A stretch of 6,203 bases of DNA from a bacterium (GTDB taxonomy: Bacteria > Bacteroidota > Bacteroidia > Cytophagales > Thermonemataceae), in the NCBI GenBank assembly GCA_025362415.1, contig JANYGM010000497.1:1-6203 (forward strand), in the 5' to 3' direction. Of the stretch, positions 1 through 3,857 are shown piece by piece. Position 1 is the first letter of the stretch. Each line of letters begins with the position of its first letter. The notes beneath the pieces are model-generated. The model saw only the letters and a list, made by a program, of their open reading frames with translations, was not told the DNA's origin and made no database searches. The translations under genes and the position numbers were made by a program.

Positions 1-48
1 TCTTTGGAAGTTTGGCAGCTATGGGCATTATTGGCAAACTTCCAAAGA
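1..48. repeat. 14-bp inverted repeat inside the transporter coding region
   Basis: TCTTTGGAAGTTTG (1-14) is perfectly repeated in inverse orientation as CAAACTTCCAAAGA (35-48), with a 20-base spacer. Both arms lie within the coding part of the minus-strand transporter, around FGSL and AKLPK. It could be chance or a recoded repeat. The left arm begins at the window edge and may extend further. Confidence 0.5.
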
Positions 49-142
49 TATAAAAGTCGTACCATTCAATGAGTGTGCCAACAGAAGAGGCTGTTATCAC
101 TCCATAAATAGTTTTTTTATCTGATAATTGCGTATTTTCCAT
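1..142 (-). CDS. MFS transporter, metabolite:H+ symporter (MHS)-like, N-terminal fragment
   Basis: Reading the minus strand from ATG at 142-140 gives 47 codons without a stop, running off the left edge of the window. After a short polar N-terminus (MENTQLSDKK) comes ITASSVGTLIEWYDFYIFGS. This matches the first transmembrane helix signature of MHS-type major facilitator transporters (ProP, ShiA and KgtP relatives), in which (A)SS.GT.IEWYDF.(L/I)(Y/F)G is highly conserved. Such proteins are inner-membrane proton symporters for small organic acids, betaines or related solutes; the substrate cannot be told from this fragment. The following GSLPIMPIAAKLPK aligns without gaps with the usual GSLA...FFPK segment, though its prolines are atypical. 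The gene is divergent from the phasin-like gene, and a candidate -7 element lies at 223-230. Most of the protein lies outside the window, so intactness is unknown. Confidence 0.8.
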   Translation of the reverse strand, partial: MENTQLSDKKTIYGVITASSVGTLIEWYDFYIFGSLPIMPIAAKLPK

Positions 143-222
143 AAAAAAGTTTAATTATGAGCTATAAATCATTATAGATTACAGCACAAAAAATTCAAGC
201 TAATTAAAATTTTCTTTTTTTC

Positions 223-230
223 CAAACATA
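223..230 (-). promoter_or_regulatory. Candidate -7 element for the transporter gene
   Basis: On the minus strand these bases read TATGTTTG, an exact match to the Bacteroidota -7 consensus TAnnTTTG and identical to the -7 of the trp promoter in this window. Transcription would start near 216, giving an untranslated leader of about 74 bases before the ATG at 142. The -33 region is only T-rich (TTTT rather than TTTG), which lowers confidence. Confidence 0.45.
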
Positions 231-369
231 AATATTGGGTACTGAAGTAAAAAATGTGAGATGACAGAAAAAATATCATTTTCAATCTTGGAAAAGTACA
301 ATTTGAAATTTGAAAAATAGAGTTTTTGCAATAATTGGTAAAAAAAGACAAAAAAATAGTACAAAAAAA

Positions 370-400
370 TTGCAAATGGTTTTTAGCTGTATTATCTTTG
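370..400 (+). promoter_or_regulatory. Bacteroidota-type promoter for the phasin-like gene
   Basis: TATCTTTG at 393-400 matches the -7 consensus TAnnTTTG exactly. A partial -33 element, TTG, lies at 370-372, 20 bases upstream. Transcription would begin near 407, leaving an A-rich untranslated leader of about 98 bases before the ATG at 505. There is no Shine-Dalgarno sequence ahead of the start, as is usual in this phylum. Confidence 0.65.
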
Positions 401-504
401 CATCAGTTAGAAAATTACTTCAACAATAATCAAAAGAAGTAACCGAAAACATAATTTTCATAAGAAAAAATTTCATAATAAATTCACAATAAATATTTAA
501 GAAA

Positions 505-987
505 ATGCAAGATTTATTTAAAAAATTCATTTACACAGGCGTTGGTCTAGTGTCACTTACAGCAGAAACTTTGAAATCTTCTGTTGATAAAATGGTAGAA
601 GATAGCAAATTATCTACTGACGAAGGTAAGAAAATGGTTGAAGAGTTCTTGAAAAACACAGAAAGCAAACGTGACGAATTTGAATCTCAACTAAAATCTT
701 TGATAGAAAAAGTAGTTGCTAATTTCAGATTTATCTCTGAAGGTGATTTTAAAGAAGTTTTGAAAAGATTAGAAACTTTGGAAGGTGACGTAACTGCAAC
801 TGCAAAAGAAGCAGCTACAAAAATGAAAGATGCTTTTGGAACAGCTTTTGAAGGTACAAAAGAAGCTATTTCTGACGCTACCGCAACGGTTGTAGAAGTT
901 ATTGAAGACAAATTAGATGCTGGAAAAGACGACATTAAAGATGCCGTTGCAGAAGTAAAAGCAGCAGCAAAAAAAGCAAAAGCATAA
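505..987 (+). CDS. Phasin-like family protein
   Basis: The product has 160 residues, with no signal peptide and no cysteine. The N-terminus (MQDLFKKFIYTGVGLVSLTA) is a short amphipathic or hydrophobic segment, typical of phasin-family and PhaF/PhaI-like proteins that coat polyhydroxyalkanoate granules. Residues 21-95 are a charged helix-forming region: KLSTDEGKKMVEEFLK, then KRDEFESQLKSLIEKV, then EVLKRLETLEGD with a coiled-coil-like spacing of hydrophobics. Residues 96-160 are rich in Ala, Lys, Asp and Glu and end in AAAKKAKA, a low-complexity amphipathic tail like those of phasins and LEA-like proteins. The start follows the usual A-rich upstream context. The gene is monocistronic, with its own promoter (370-400) and terminator (1037-1073). 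I infer a granule-surface or general stress-protective role. No PHA synthase is in the window, so a true polyester role is unproven; a generic helical stress protein is the alternative. Confidence 0.7.
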   Translation: MQDLFKKFIYTGVGLVSLTAETLKSSVDKMVEDSKLSTDEGKKMVEEFLKNTESKRDEFESQLKSLIEKVVANFRFISEGDFKEVLKRLETLEGDVTATAKEAATKMKDAFGTAFEGTKEAISDATATVVEVIEDKLDAGKDDIKDAVAEVKAAAKKAKA

Positions 988-991
988 TCTT

Positions 992-1019
992 AGGTACGAA
1001 GTTTGAGGTACGAGGTACG
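992..1019. repeat. Heptameric tandem repeat (AGGTACG type)
   Basis: Four 7-base units lie just after the phasin stop codon: AGGTACG, AAGTTTG, AGGTACG, AGGTACG. Three are identical and one is diverged. This is one of five gene-boundary heptamer arrays in the window. It lies between the stop codon and the terminator, so it would be transcribed as part of the 3' untranslated region. Confidence 0.75.
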
Positions 1020-1036
1020 AAATAATTACATCTTTT

Positions 1037-1073
1037 AAAGTCCTTTCAAAACTTTGTTTGAAAGGGCTTTTTT
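1037..1073 (+). terminator. Intrinsic terminator of the phasin-like gene
   Basis: A 14-bp stem (1037-1050 with 1057-1070, one G-U pair) closes a 6-base loop (ACTTTG), and the 3' arm runs directly into six T residues (1068-1073). This is a canonical Rho-independent terminator 50 bases beyond the phasin stop codon. Confidence 0.9.
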
Positions 1074-1140
1074 AGTTATAAAACTAGAAAAGTGTAAATG
1101 TTTTACAGAATTTTGCAACAATATTGATAATAAATCTACC

Positions 1141-1148
1141 TAAATTTG
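1141..1148 (+). promoter_or_regulatory. Candidate -7 element for the 1180-1563 gene
   Basis: TAAATTTG matches the Bacteroidota -7 consensus TAnnTTTG. The nearest TTTG that could serve as -33 (1112-1115) is 25 bases upstream, longer than the usual spacing of roughly 19-21. Predicted transcription would start near 1155, about 25 bases before the ATG at 1180. Confidence 0.45.
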
Positions 1149-1179
1149 TATGATTATTTTAACCTAAATTATACAGAAA

Positions 1180-1563
1180 ATGCAAATTGCAAAGAAAAGA
1201 TTAGGCATTTGGATGGATCATTCAAACGCTCATATAATAGAGTTTTCAACTGAAAAAATGGAAACTCAAACACTAGATGCGAAGTTTACCAATGAAGAGA
1301 AAGGAGAAAGTCTGGGCAAAAGTGAGCAACTAATGCACAACAAAGAACAACATTTGCAGGCAGAATTTTACAAAGAACTTGGCGAAATCATTAAAAATTA
1401 TGATGAAGTATTGCTTTTTGGACCAACCAGCGCAAAAACAGAACTTCATAATATTTTGAAAGAGAATCATCATTTTGACAAAATCAAAATTGAAACCGCA
1501 ACAAGTGACAAAATGACTGAAAACCAAAAATATGCCTTTTTAAAAGAACATTTTGCAAAATAA
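1180..1563 (+). CDS. Small conserved-type hypothetical protein, possible eRF1 domain 3/baeRF-like fold
   Basis: The product has 127 residues, is soluble, has no signal peptide or membrane segment, and is rich in Lys, Glu and His. It opens with KKRLGIWMDHSNAHIIEF, a beta strand followed by a short MDHSNA turn. Small proteins annotated as 'translational machinery' or bacterial eRF1-like (baeRF) factors often begin this way. Residues 38-60 are highly charged. Residues 61-95 alternate helix and strand: EFYKELGEIIKNY, then DEVLLFGPTSAKTELHNIL, where LLFGPTSAKTEL resembles the strand-turn-helix of the L7Ae-like/eRF1 domain 3 fold. The C-terminus (TSDKMTENQKYAFLKEHF) fits that fold too. The family link is from memory of the pattern only. 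The gene stands alone behind a -7 element at 1141-1148 and is convergent with ruvA. The long hairpin at 1568-1634 begins five bases after its stop codon. A ribosome-associated role is possible but not shown here. Confidence 0.6.
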   Translation: MQIAKKRLGIWMDHSNAHIIEFSTEKMETQTLDAKFTNEEKGESLGKSEQLMHNKEQHLQAEFYKELGEIIKNYDEVLLFGPTSAKTELHNILKENHHFDKIKIETATSDKMTENQKYAFLKEHFAK

Positions 1564-1659
1564 TTAGGAATTATAAATTAGGAATTGTGAATGAAATACA
1601 AAATATTTTATTCACAATTCTTAATTTCTAATTCAAAATTACTAATTCAAAATTACATT
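1564..1659. repeat. Inverted pair of heptameric repeat arrays between convergent genes
   Basis: Immediately after the stop codon at 1563 come units TTAGGAA, TTATAAA, TTAGGAA, TTGTGAA, TGAAATA (1564-1598). From 1611 come TTCACAA, TTCTTAA, TTTCTAA, TTCAAAA, TTACTAA, TTCAAAA, TTACATT, all with a 7-base period. The right array continues into the last two codons and the stop of ruvA (1653-1658), so the repeat may set the RuvA C-terminus. The two arrays are reverse complements, giving the hairpin annotated at 1568-1634. Confidence 0.75.
1568..1634. terminator. Long hairpin, likely bidirectional transcription barrier
   Basis: Bases 1568-1598 pair with 1604-1634 over 31 positions, with one T-C mismatch (1574/1628) and two G-U pairs around a 5-base loop. 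It sits between the convergent 1180-1563 gene and ruvA, where a bidirectional terminator is expected. It lacks a clean T-run on either strand, so termination efficiency is uncertain; it may instead protect both 3' ends. Confidence 0.5.
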
Positions 1660-2264
1660 TTTAGTGTTTCTTTGATGATATTTTCTACAGAAAGGTCGTT
1701 TCCACGCAATTTTAACACCATTTCTATATTTTTTTCTGCGACAGCCTTCACAAAACCCAATGTAAGTAATGCATTAAGTGCCTCATCTTTGTTGGAACGG
1801 TAGCTTGGCGCATTGCTTGTTTTACCATTTTCGTCAGGAATACCGTATTTTTTCATTTTGTCTTTTAGTTCCAAAATGGCACGTTGAGCGGTTTTTGCAC
1901 CAATTCCTTTGATACTCTGAACGGTTTTTACGTCCTCACTTGCAATAGCACGCTGAATTTCTGCGGGAGAAAGTGACGAAAGCATAATAATTGCGGTATT
2001 AGGACCTATCCCAGATACGCTAATCAAGTCTAAAAACAATCTTTTTTCAGAGATTTCGGCAAATCCAAACAAATTATGGGCATTTTCAAGCACCTGCAAA
2101 TACGTAAATAGTTGTACGTTTTCATCTGCTTTTTCACTTACTTGTGCCTGAACTTTGGTATAAGTATTAACAGAAATACGCATTTCATAACCTACACCAG
2201 TTGCCTCAATAATAGCATTTGTGGCTTCTAAGCTCACGAGTTTCCCTTTTACGTATGCAAACAT
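1653..2264 (-). CDS. ruvA: Holliday junction branch migration protein RuvA
   Basis: RuvA binds four-way DNA junctions as a tetramer and loads the RuvB helicase for branch migration in recombinational repair. The product has 203 residues, normal for the family. Domain I (1-65) is the OB fold: MFAYVKGKLV through ATGVGYEMRIS. The segment LENAHNLFGFAE (59-70) corresponds to the acidic pin region; Glu60 aligns with E. coli Glu55, while Asn61 replaces Asp56. Domain II carries two helix-hairpin-helix motifs, VSGIGPNTA (83-91) and IKGIGAKTAQR (118-128). After a flexible linker (140-157), domain III (158-203, DEALNALLTLGF) is the RuvB-binding part. I chose the ATG at 2264. The frame is open up to 2363, but that extra N-terminus is encoded by heptamer repeats and precedes the universal start of the fold. 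The gene lies 122 bases downstream of ruvC on the same strand. No ruvB is in the window. Confidence 0.95.
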   Translation of the reverse strand: MFAYVKGKLVSLEATNAIIEATGVGYEMRISVNTYTKVQAQVSEKADENVQLFTYLQVLENAHNLFGFAEISEKRLFLDLISVSGIGPNTAIIMLSSLSPAEIQRAIASEDVKTVQSIKGIGAKTAQRAILELKDKMKKYGIPDENGKTSNAPSYRSNKDEALNALLTLGFVKAVAEKNIEMVLKLRGNDLSVENIIKETLKM

Positions 2265-2268
2265 TTTT

Positions 2269-2383
2269 TGATATATGATGTGTGATGTGTGATATATGAT
2301 GTGTGATGTATTTTTTATTGTGAACAATGTACTCGTAAACAATGTATTTACATCATACATCACACATCATATATCACACATCA
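2269..2383. repeat. Inverted pair of heptameric TGATGTG-type arrays filling the ruvC-ruvA gap
   Basis: Six units (2269-2310: TGATATA, TGATGTG, TGATGTG, TGATATA, TGATGTG, TGATGTA) face five complementary units (2349-2383: TACATCA, TACATCA, CACATCA, TATATCA, CACATCA). Within them 29 bases (2283-2311) are a perfect reverse complement of 2355-2383, so the transcript can fold into a 29-bp hairpin with a 43-base loop. The loop contains a direct repeat of AACAATGTA (2323-2331 and 2338-2346). The array ends 3 bases from the ruvC stop codon and begins 4 bases before the ruvA start, so a RuvA-encoding transcript from ruvC must traverse this structure. Confidence 0.85.
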
Positions 2384-2386
2384 TTA

Positions 2387-3097
2387 CTATTTTTTAATTT
2401 TCCTTGTAAGTTCCATTTGGGCAAAAGTTATCCTATTGTCTGTTTTGGAGGGTTTTTTCTTCTTTAAAATATCTAAAGAAACATTATCAGTAGCATTTGA
2501 AAGATTATCTGTTGTTTCTAAATTATTTTTAGAAACAACAGAAGTAGGATTATCTTTAACAAAATCACCCCAAGATTTGCTTTTGGACATTCCTATGGAG
2601 TTTTCTGTTTGATAATGATGACAAAGTGCCACCCCAAGTGCATCAGAAGCATCTGACATTGTGCCAACATCAAACTTAAAATCAAGTATTTTTTCTAGCA
2701 TTTCTGCTAATTCGTGCTTATCTGCTGCACCATTTCCTGTTACGGATTGCTTGACCTTGCGTGGTGCATACTCGCTTATGGGTATCTCACGAGCAAGCGC
2801 AGCCGCCATTGCCACGCCTTGCGCTCTTCCCAATTTTAGCATTGATTGTACGTTTTTTCCATAAAAAGGAGCTTCTAGTGCCATTGCATCAGGCATAAAT
2901 TCCTCCACTATTTGCGCCACACGCTCAAAAATCTTCTTTAATTTGATTTCATAACCAATATATTTTTCCAGATTGATAACGCCATATTGCAATACTTCAA
3001 TTTTTTTGCCTATAACTTTAATCACGCCATAACCCATAAAGCGTGTGCCTGGGTCTATGCCTAAAATGATTTTTTCAATTTTTTCTGGAACAAGCAT
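2387..3097 (-). CDS. ruvC: Crossover junction endodeoxyribonuclease RuvC with C-terminal extension
   Basis: RuvC cuts Holliday junctions symmetrically, working with RuvAB in the resolvasome. The four catalytic acids of the RNase H-like fold are present: Asp15 in GIDPGT, Glu75 in LEAPFYGKN, and Asp149 and Asp152 in SDASDALGVALCHH, followed by the family histidine. NVQSMLKLGRAQGV and YAPRKVKQSVTGNGAADKH are also typical. The usual core ends near residue 163. The product continues to 236 residues with a tail rich in Asn, Ser, Thr and Lys (SKSKSWGDFVKDNP ... ILKKKKPSKTDNR), longer than the common 160-190 residues. I start at ATG 3097; an in-frame TTG at 3106 lies in the heptamer repeat and is less likely. 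The gene is upstream of ruvA and divergent from the PhnA-like gene. A -7 element on its strand lies at 3137-3144. Confidence 0.95.
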   Translation of the reverse strand: MLVPEKIEKIILGIDPGTRFMGYGVIKVIGKKIEVLQYGVINLEKYIGYEIKLKKIFERVAQIVEEFMPDAMALEAPFYGKNVQSMLKLGRAQGVAMAAALAREIPISEYAPRKVKQSVTGNGAADKHELAEMLEKILDFKFDVGTMSDASDALGVALCHHYQTENSIGMSKSKSWGDFVKDNPTSVVSKNNLETTDNLSNATDNVSLDILKKKKPSKTDNRITFAQMELTRKIKK

Positions 3098-3103
3098 TTT
3101 TTT

Positions 3104-3131
3104 CAATTACGAATTATCAATTACGAATGAC
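3104..3131. repeat. Heptameric repeat in the ruvC/phnA-like divergent region
   Basis: Four 7-base units, CAATTAC, GAATTAT, CAATTAC, GAATGAC, form two 14-base near-copies. The array contains the alternative TTG start of ruvC (3106) and the ATG at 3127 of the extended PhnA-like frame. That argues that both upstream starts are repeat-derived artefacts. Confidence 0.65.
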
Positions 3132-3136
3132 GACAA

Positions 3137-3144
3137 CAAAAGTA
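3137..3144 (-). promoter_or_regulatory. Candidate -7 element for ruvC-ruvA
   Basis: The minus strand reads TACTTTTG, matching TAnnTTTG. Transcription would start near 3130, about 33 bases upstream of the ruvC ATG at 3097. No clear TTTG -33 box is visible at the right distance, so support is partial. Confidence 0.35.
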
Positions 3145-3188
3145 CAGAAAAAACAAGGAAAAAGCTATTATAATGCTATTATTTTGTG

Positions 3189-3196
3189 TAATTTTG
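3189..3196 (+). promoter_or_regulatory. Candidate -7 element for the PhnA-like gene
   Basis: TAATTTTG matches TAnnTTTG. A start site near 3203 would lie downstream of the ATG at 3127 and upstream of the one at 3235, which supports the shorter protein. No good -33 box is seen. Confidence 0.35.
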
Positions 3197-3234
3197 AGAA
3201 AAATAATGAGAATATAAAATTTCAACAAAAAAGA

Positions 3235-3522
3235 ATGAAAAAAAATAAAAACTACAATTATGACTATTCAGATGAAGAAATTTCAGATAAAAATCAAGAA
3301 GAAAACACTTCTTCAAATGTCAAAGATTCCAACGGAACTATTCTAAATGACGGTGATACAGTACATTTAATAAAAGATTTGAAGGTGAAAGGTAGTACAA
3401 TTACGCTCAAAAGAGGAACAATAGTAAAGAAAATACGCCTTACAAATAATGATGAAGAAGTTGATTGTAGCATTGAAAAAATGAAAATTGTACTAAAAAC
3501 CTGCTTTTTGAAAAAAGCGTAA
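3235..3522 (+). CDS. PhnA (YjdM)-domain protein lacking the zinc ribbon
   Basis: From ATG 3235 the product has 95 residues. Residues 1-29 are a polar, low-complexity leader rich in Asn, Lys, Asp and Tyr. The rest is a PhnA C-terminal domain: VKDSNGTILNDGDTVHLIKD, then LKVKGSTITLKRGTIVKKIRLTNN, then the DCSIE strand and a KTCFLKK end. It closely follows the family pattern VKDxNGxxLxDGDxVxxIKDLKVKGSSxxLKxGTxVKxIRL. Standard E. coli-type PhnA has an N-terminal CxxC...CxxC zinc ribbon; this protein has none. The biochemical role of the family is unsettled: despite its name it is not the phosphonoacetate hydrolase, and no phosphonate genes are nearby. The frame stays open to ATG 3127. That start lies in the heptamer repeat and upstream of the -7 element, so the shorter form is preferred. 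It is monocistronic and divergent from ruvC. Confidence 0.82.
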   Translation: MKKNKNYNYDYSDEEISDKNQEENTSSNVKDSNGTILNDGDTVHLIKDLKVKGSTITLKRGTIVKKIRLTNNDEEVDCSIEKMKIVLKTCFLKKA

Positions 3523-3550
3523 TTGTTGTAAGTTGTGAATTGTGAGTTAA
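3523..3550. repeat. Heptameric repeat after the PhnA-like gene
   Basis: Starting with the base right after the stop codon, four units TTGTTGT, AAGTTGT, GAATTGT, GAGTTAA share a 7-base period, with a GTTGT or ATTGT core in most. It is the most degenerate of the five arrays. No terminator with a stem and T-run was found for the PhnA-like gene. Confidence 0.5.
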
Positions 3551-3581
3551 TACAATTTTTTTGAAAAAAAACAACAAAAAT

Positions 3582-3612
3582 TTTGTTATCTAAAAAATTA
3601 CGCTTATGTTTG
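3582..3612 (+). promoter_or_regulatory. trp operon promoter (Bacteroidota consensus)
   Basis: TTTG at 3582-3585, a 19-base spacer, then TATGTTTG at 3605-3612 match both halves of the Bacteroidota housekeeping promoter (TTTG, about 19-21, TAnnTTTG). Transcription should start near 3619, some 20 bases before the leader-peptide ATG at 3639. The trp leader transcript would then be about 240 bases before trpE. Confidence 0.8.
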
Positions 3613-3638
3613 CGCATCAAAATAAAAATCATACCAAA

Positions 3639-3734
3639 ATGAAACTTTTAAAAGTTCAAAGTAACTCAAAAAGTAATTTACAAATCTGTTTACAGGGTTG
3701 GTGGCAAGGTTCTACTCCAAAAAGTACGAACTAA
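3639..3734 (+). CDS. trpL: trp operon leader peptide with tandem Trp codons
   Basis: This is a 31-residue ORF, ATG to TAA, sitting between a consensus promoter and the trpE attenuator. Residues 1-18 are polar and unremarkable. Residues 20-31 read GWWQGSTPKSTN, with two adjacent TGG codons at 3699-3704. The GWW pair recalls E. coli TrpL (which has GWW in a 14-residue peptide), although the overall sequence is not similar. In ribosome-mediated attenuation, the translating ribosome stalls at these codons when charged tRNA-Trp is scarce, changing leader RNA folding. The peptide is not expected to have a function after synthesis. GGGTTG, overlapping the first Trp codon (3695-3700), can pair with CAACCT (3736-3741) just after the stop codon, a candidate protector stem. 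Its length, position, Trp pair and the following terminator together make this call firm. Confidence 0.85.
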   Translation: MKLLKVQSNSKSNLQICLQGWWQGSTPKSTN

Positions 3735-3747
3735 GCAACCTATTGAT

Positions 3748-3788
3748 ATATTTTTGAACAAAAACTTATTAAAGTTTTAGAAAAATAT
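3748..3788 (+). promoter_or_regulatory. AT-rich stem-loop between leader peptide and terminator
   Basis: ATATTTTT (3748-3755) can pair with AAAAATAT (3781-3788). Inside that, AAAACTT (3761-3767) pairs with AAGTTTT (3772-3778) around a 4-base loop. The pairs are nearly all A-U, so the structure is weak, but it occupies the position of a pause or antiterminator element immediately before the terminator. Confidence 0.35.
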
Positions 3789-3791
3789 TAG

Positions 3792-3820
3792 AAAAGTCTG
3801 CCGTTTGGTAGACTTTTTTT
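3792..3820 (+). terminator. trp attenuator (intrinsic terminator in the leader)
   Basis: AAAAGTCTGCC (3792-3802) pairs with GGTAGACTTTT (3807-3817) over 11 pairs including one G-U, with a GTTT loop and seven T residues (3814-3820). It ends 37 bases before the trpE start and 57 bases after the leader-peptide stop. A terminator between the promoter and the first structural gene makes sense only as a regulated attenuator. Bases 3706-3721, overlapping the leader codons just after Trp-Trp, can pair with the 3' arm (3804-3816) in 13 pairs with two small bulges, so a competing fold exists. Which fold is the true antiterminator is not settled. Confidence 0.85.
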
Positions 3821-3857
3821 GTTTTAAAGCACTTAAATATTTTATGAAATAAATTTT

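Larger units (their letters stand above)
143..504. other. Intergenic region between divergent genes
   Basis: This 362-base, very AT-rich stretch separates the divergent transporter and phasin-like genes. It contains a candidate minus-strand -7 element (223-230) and a good plus-strand promoter (370-400). The only long reading frame in it (minus strand, 172-375) encodes a Phe-, Leu- and Cys-rich sequence of low complexity that resembles no family I recognise and overlaps the transporter promoter, so I do not call it a gene. I see no RNA gene or strong hairpin. Confidence 0.6.

Noticed and set aside
172..375. Minus-strand frame of 67 codons in the intergenic region
   Set aside because: Low-complexity Phe/Leu/Cys-rich translation of AT-rich DNA, overlapping the transporter promoter, with no family resemblance.
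687..935. Minus-strand frame opposite the phasin-like gene
   Set aside because: Antisense shadow of a repetitive Ala/Lys/Glu-coding sequence; the plus strand has promoter, terminator and family match.
2265..2363. N-terminal extension of RuvA from an upstream ATG
   Set aside because: The 33 extra residues are a translation of heptamer repeats, and RuvA proteins begin at the MFAYVKGKLV-like strand.
2269..2383. CRISPR array
   Set aside because: Units are 7 bases with no spacers; this is a tandem repeat in inverted halves.
3127..3234. Longer PhnA-like protein starting at 3127
   Set aside because: The ATG lies in a heptamer repeat and upstream of the likely transcription start; the extra residues match no known part of the family.
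3844..3852. Mini-ORF ATG AAA TAA just before trpE
   Set aside because: Two codons only, easily expected by chance in AT-rich DNA, with no regulatory codon.
3639..3857. T-box or other tRNA-sensing riboswitch upstream of trpE
   Set aside because: No T-box-like conserved segment is visible; a translated Trp-Trp leader explains the terminator better.
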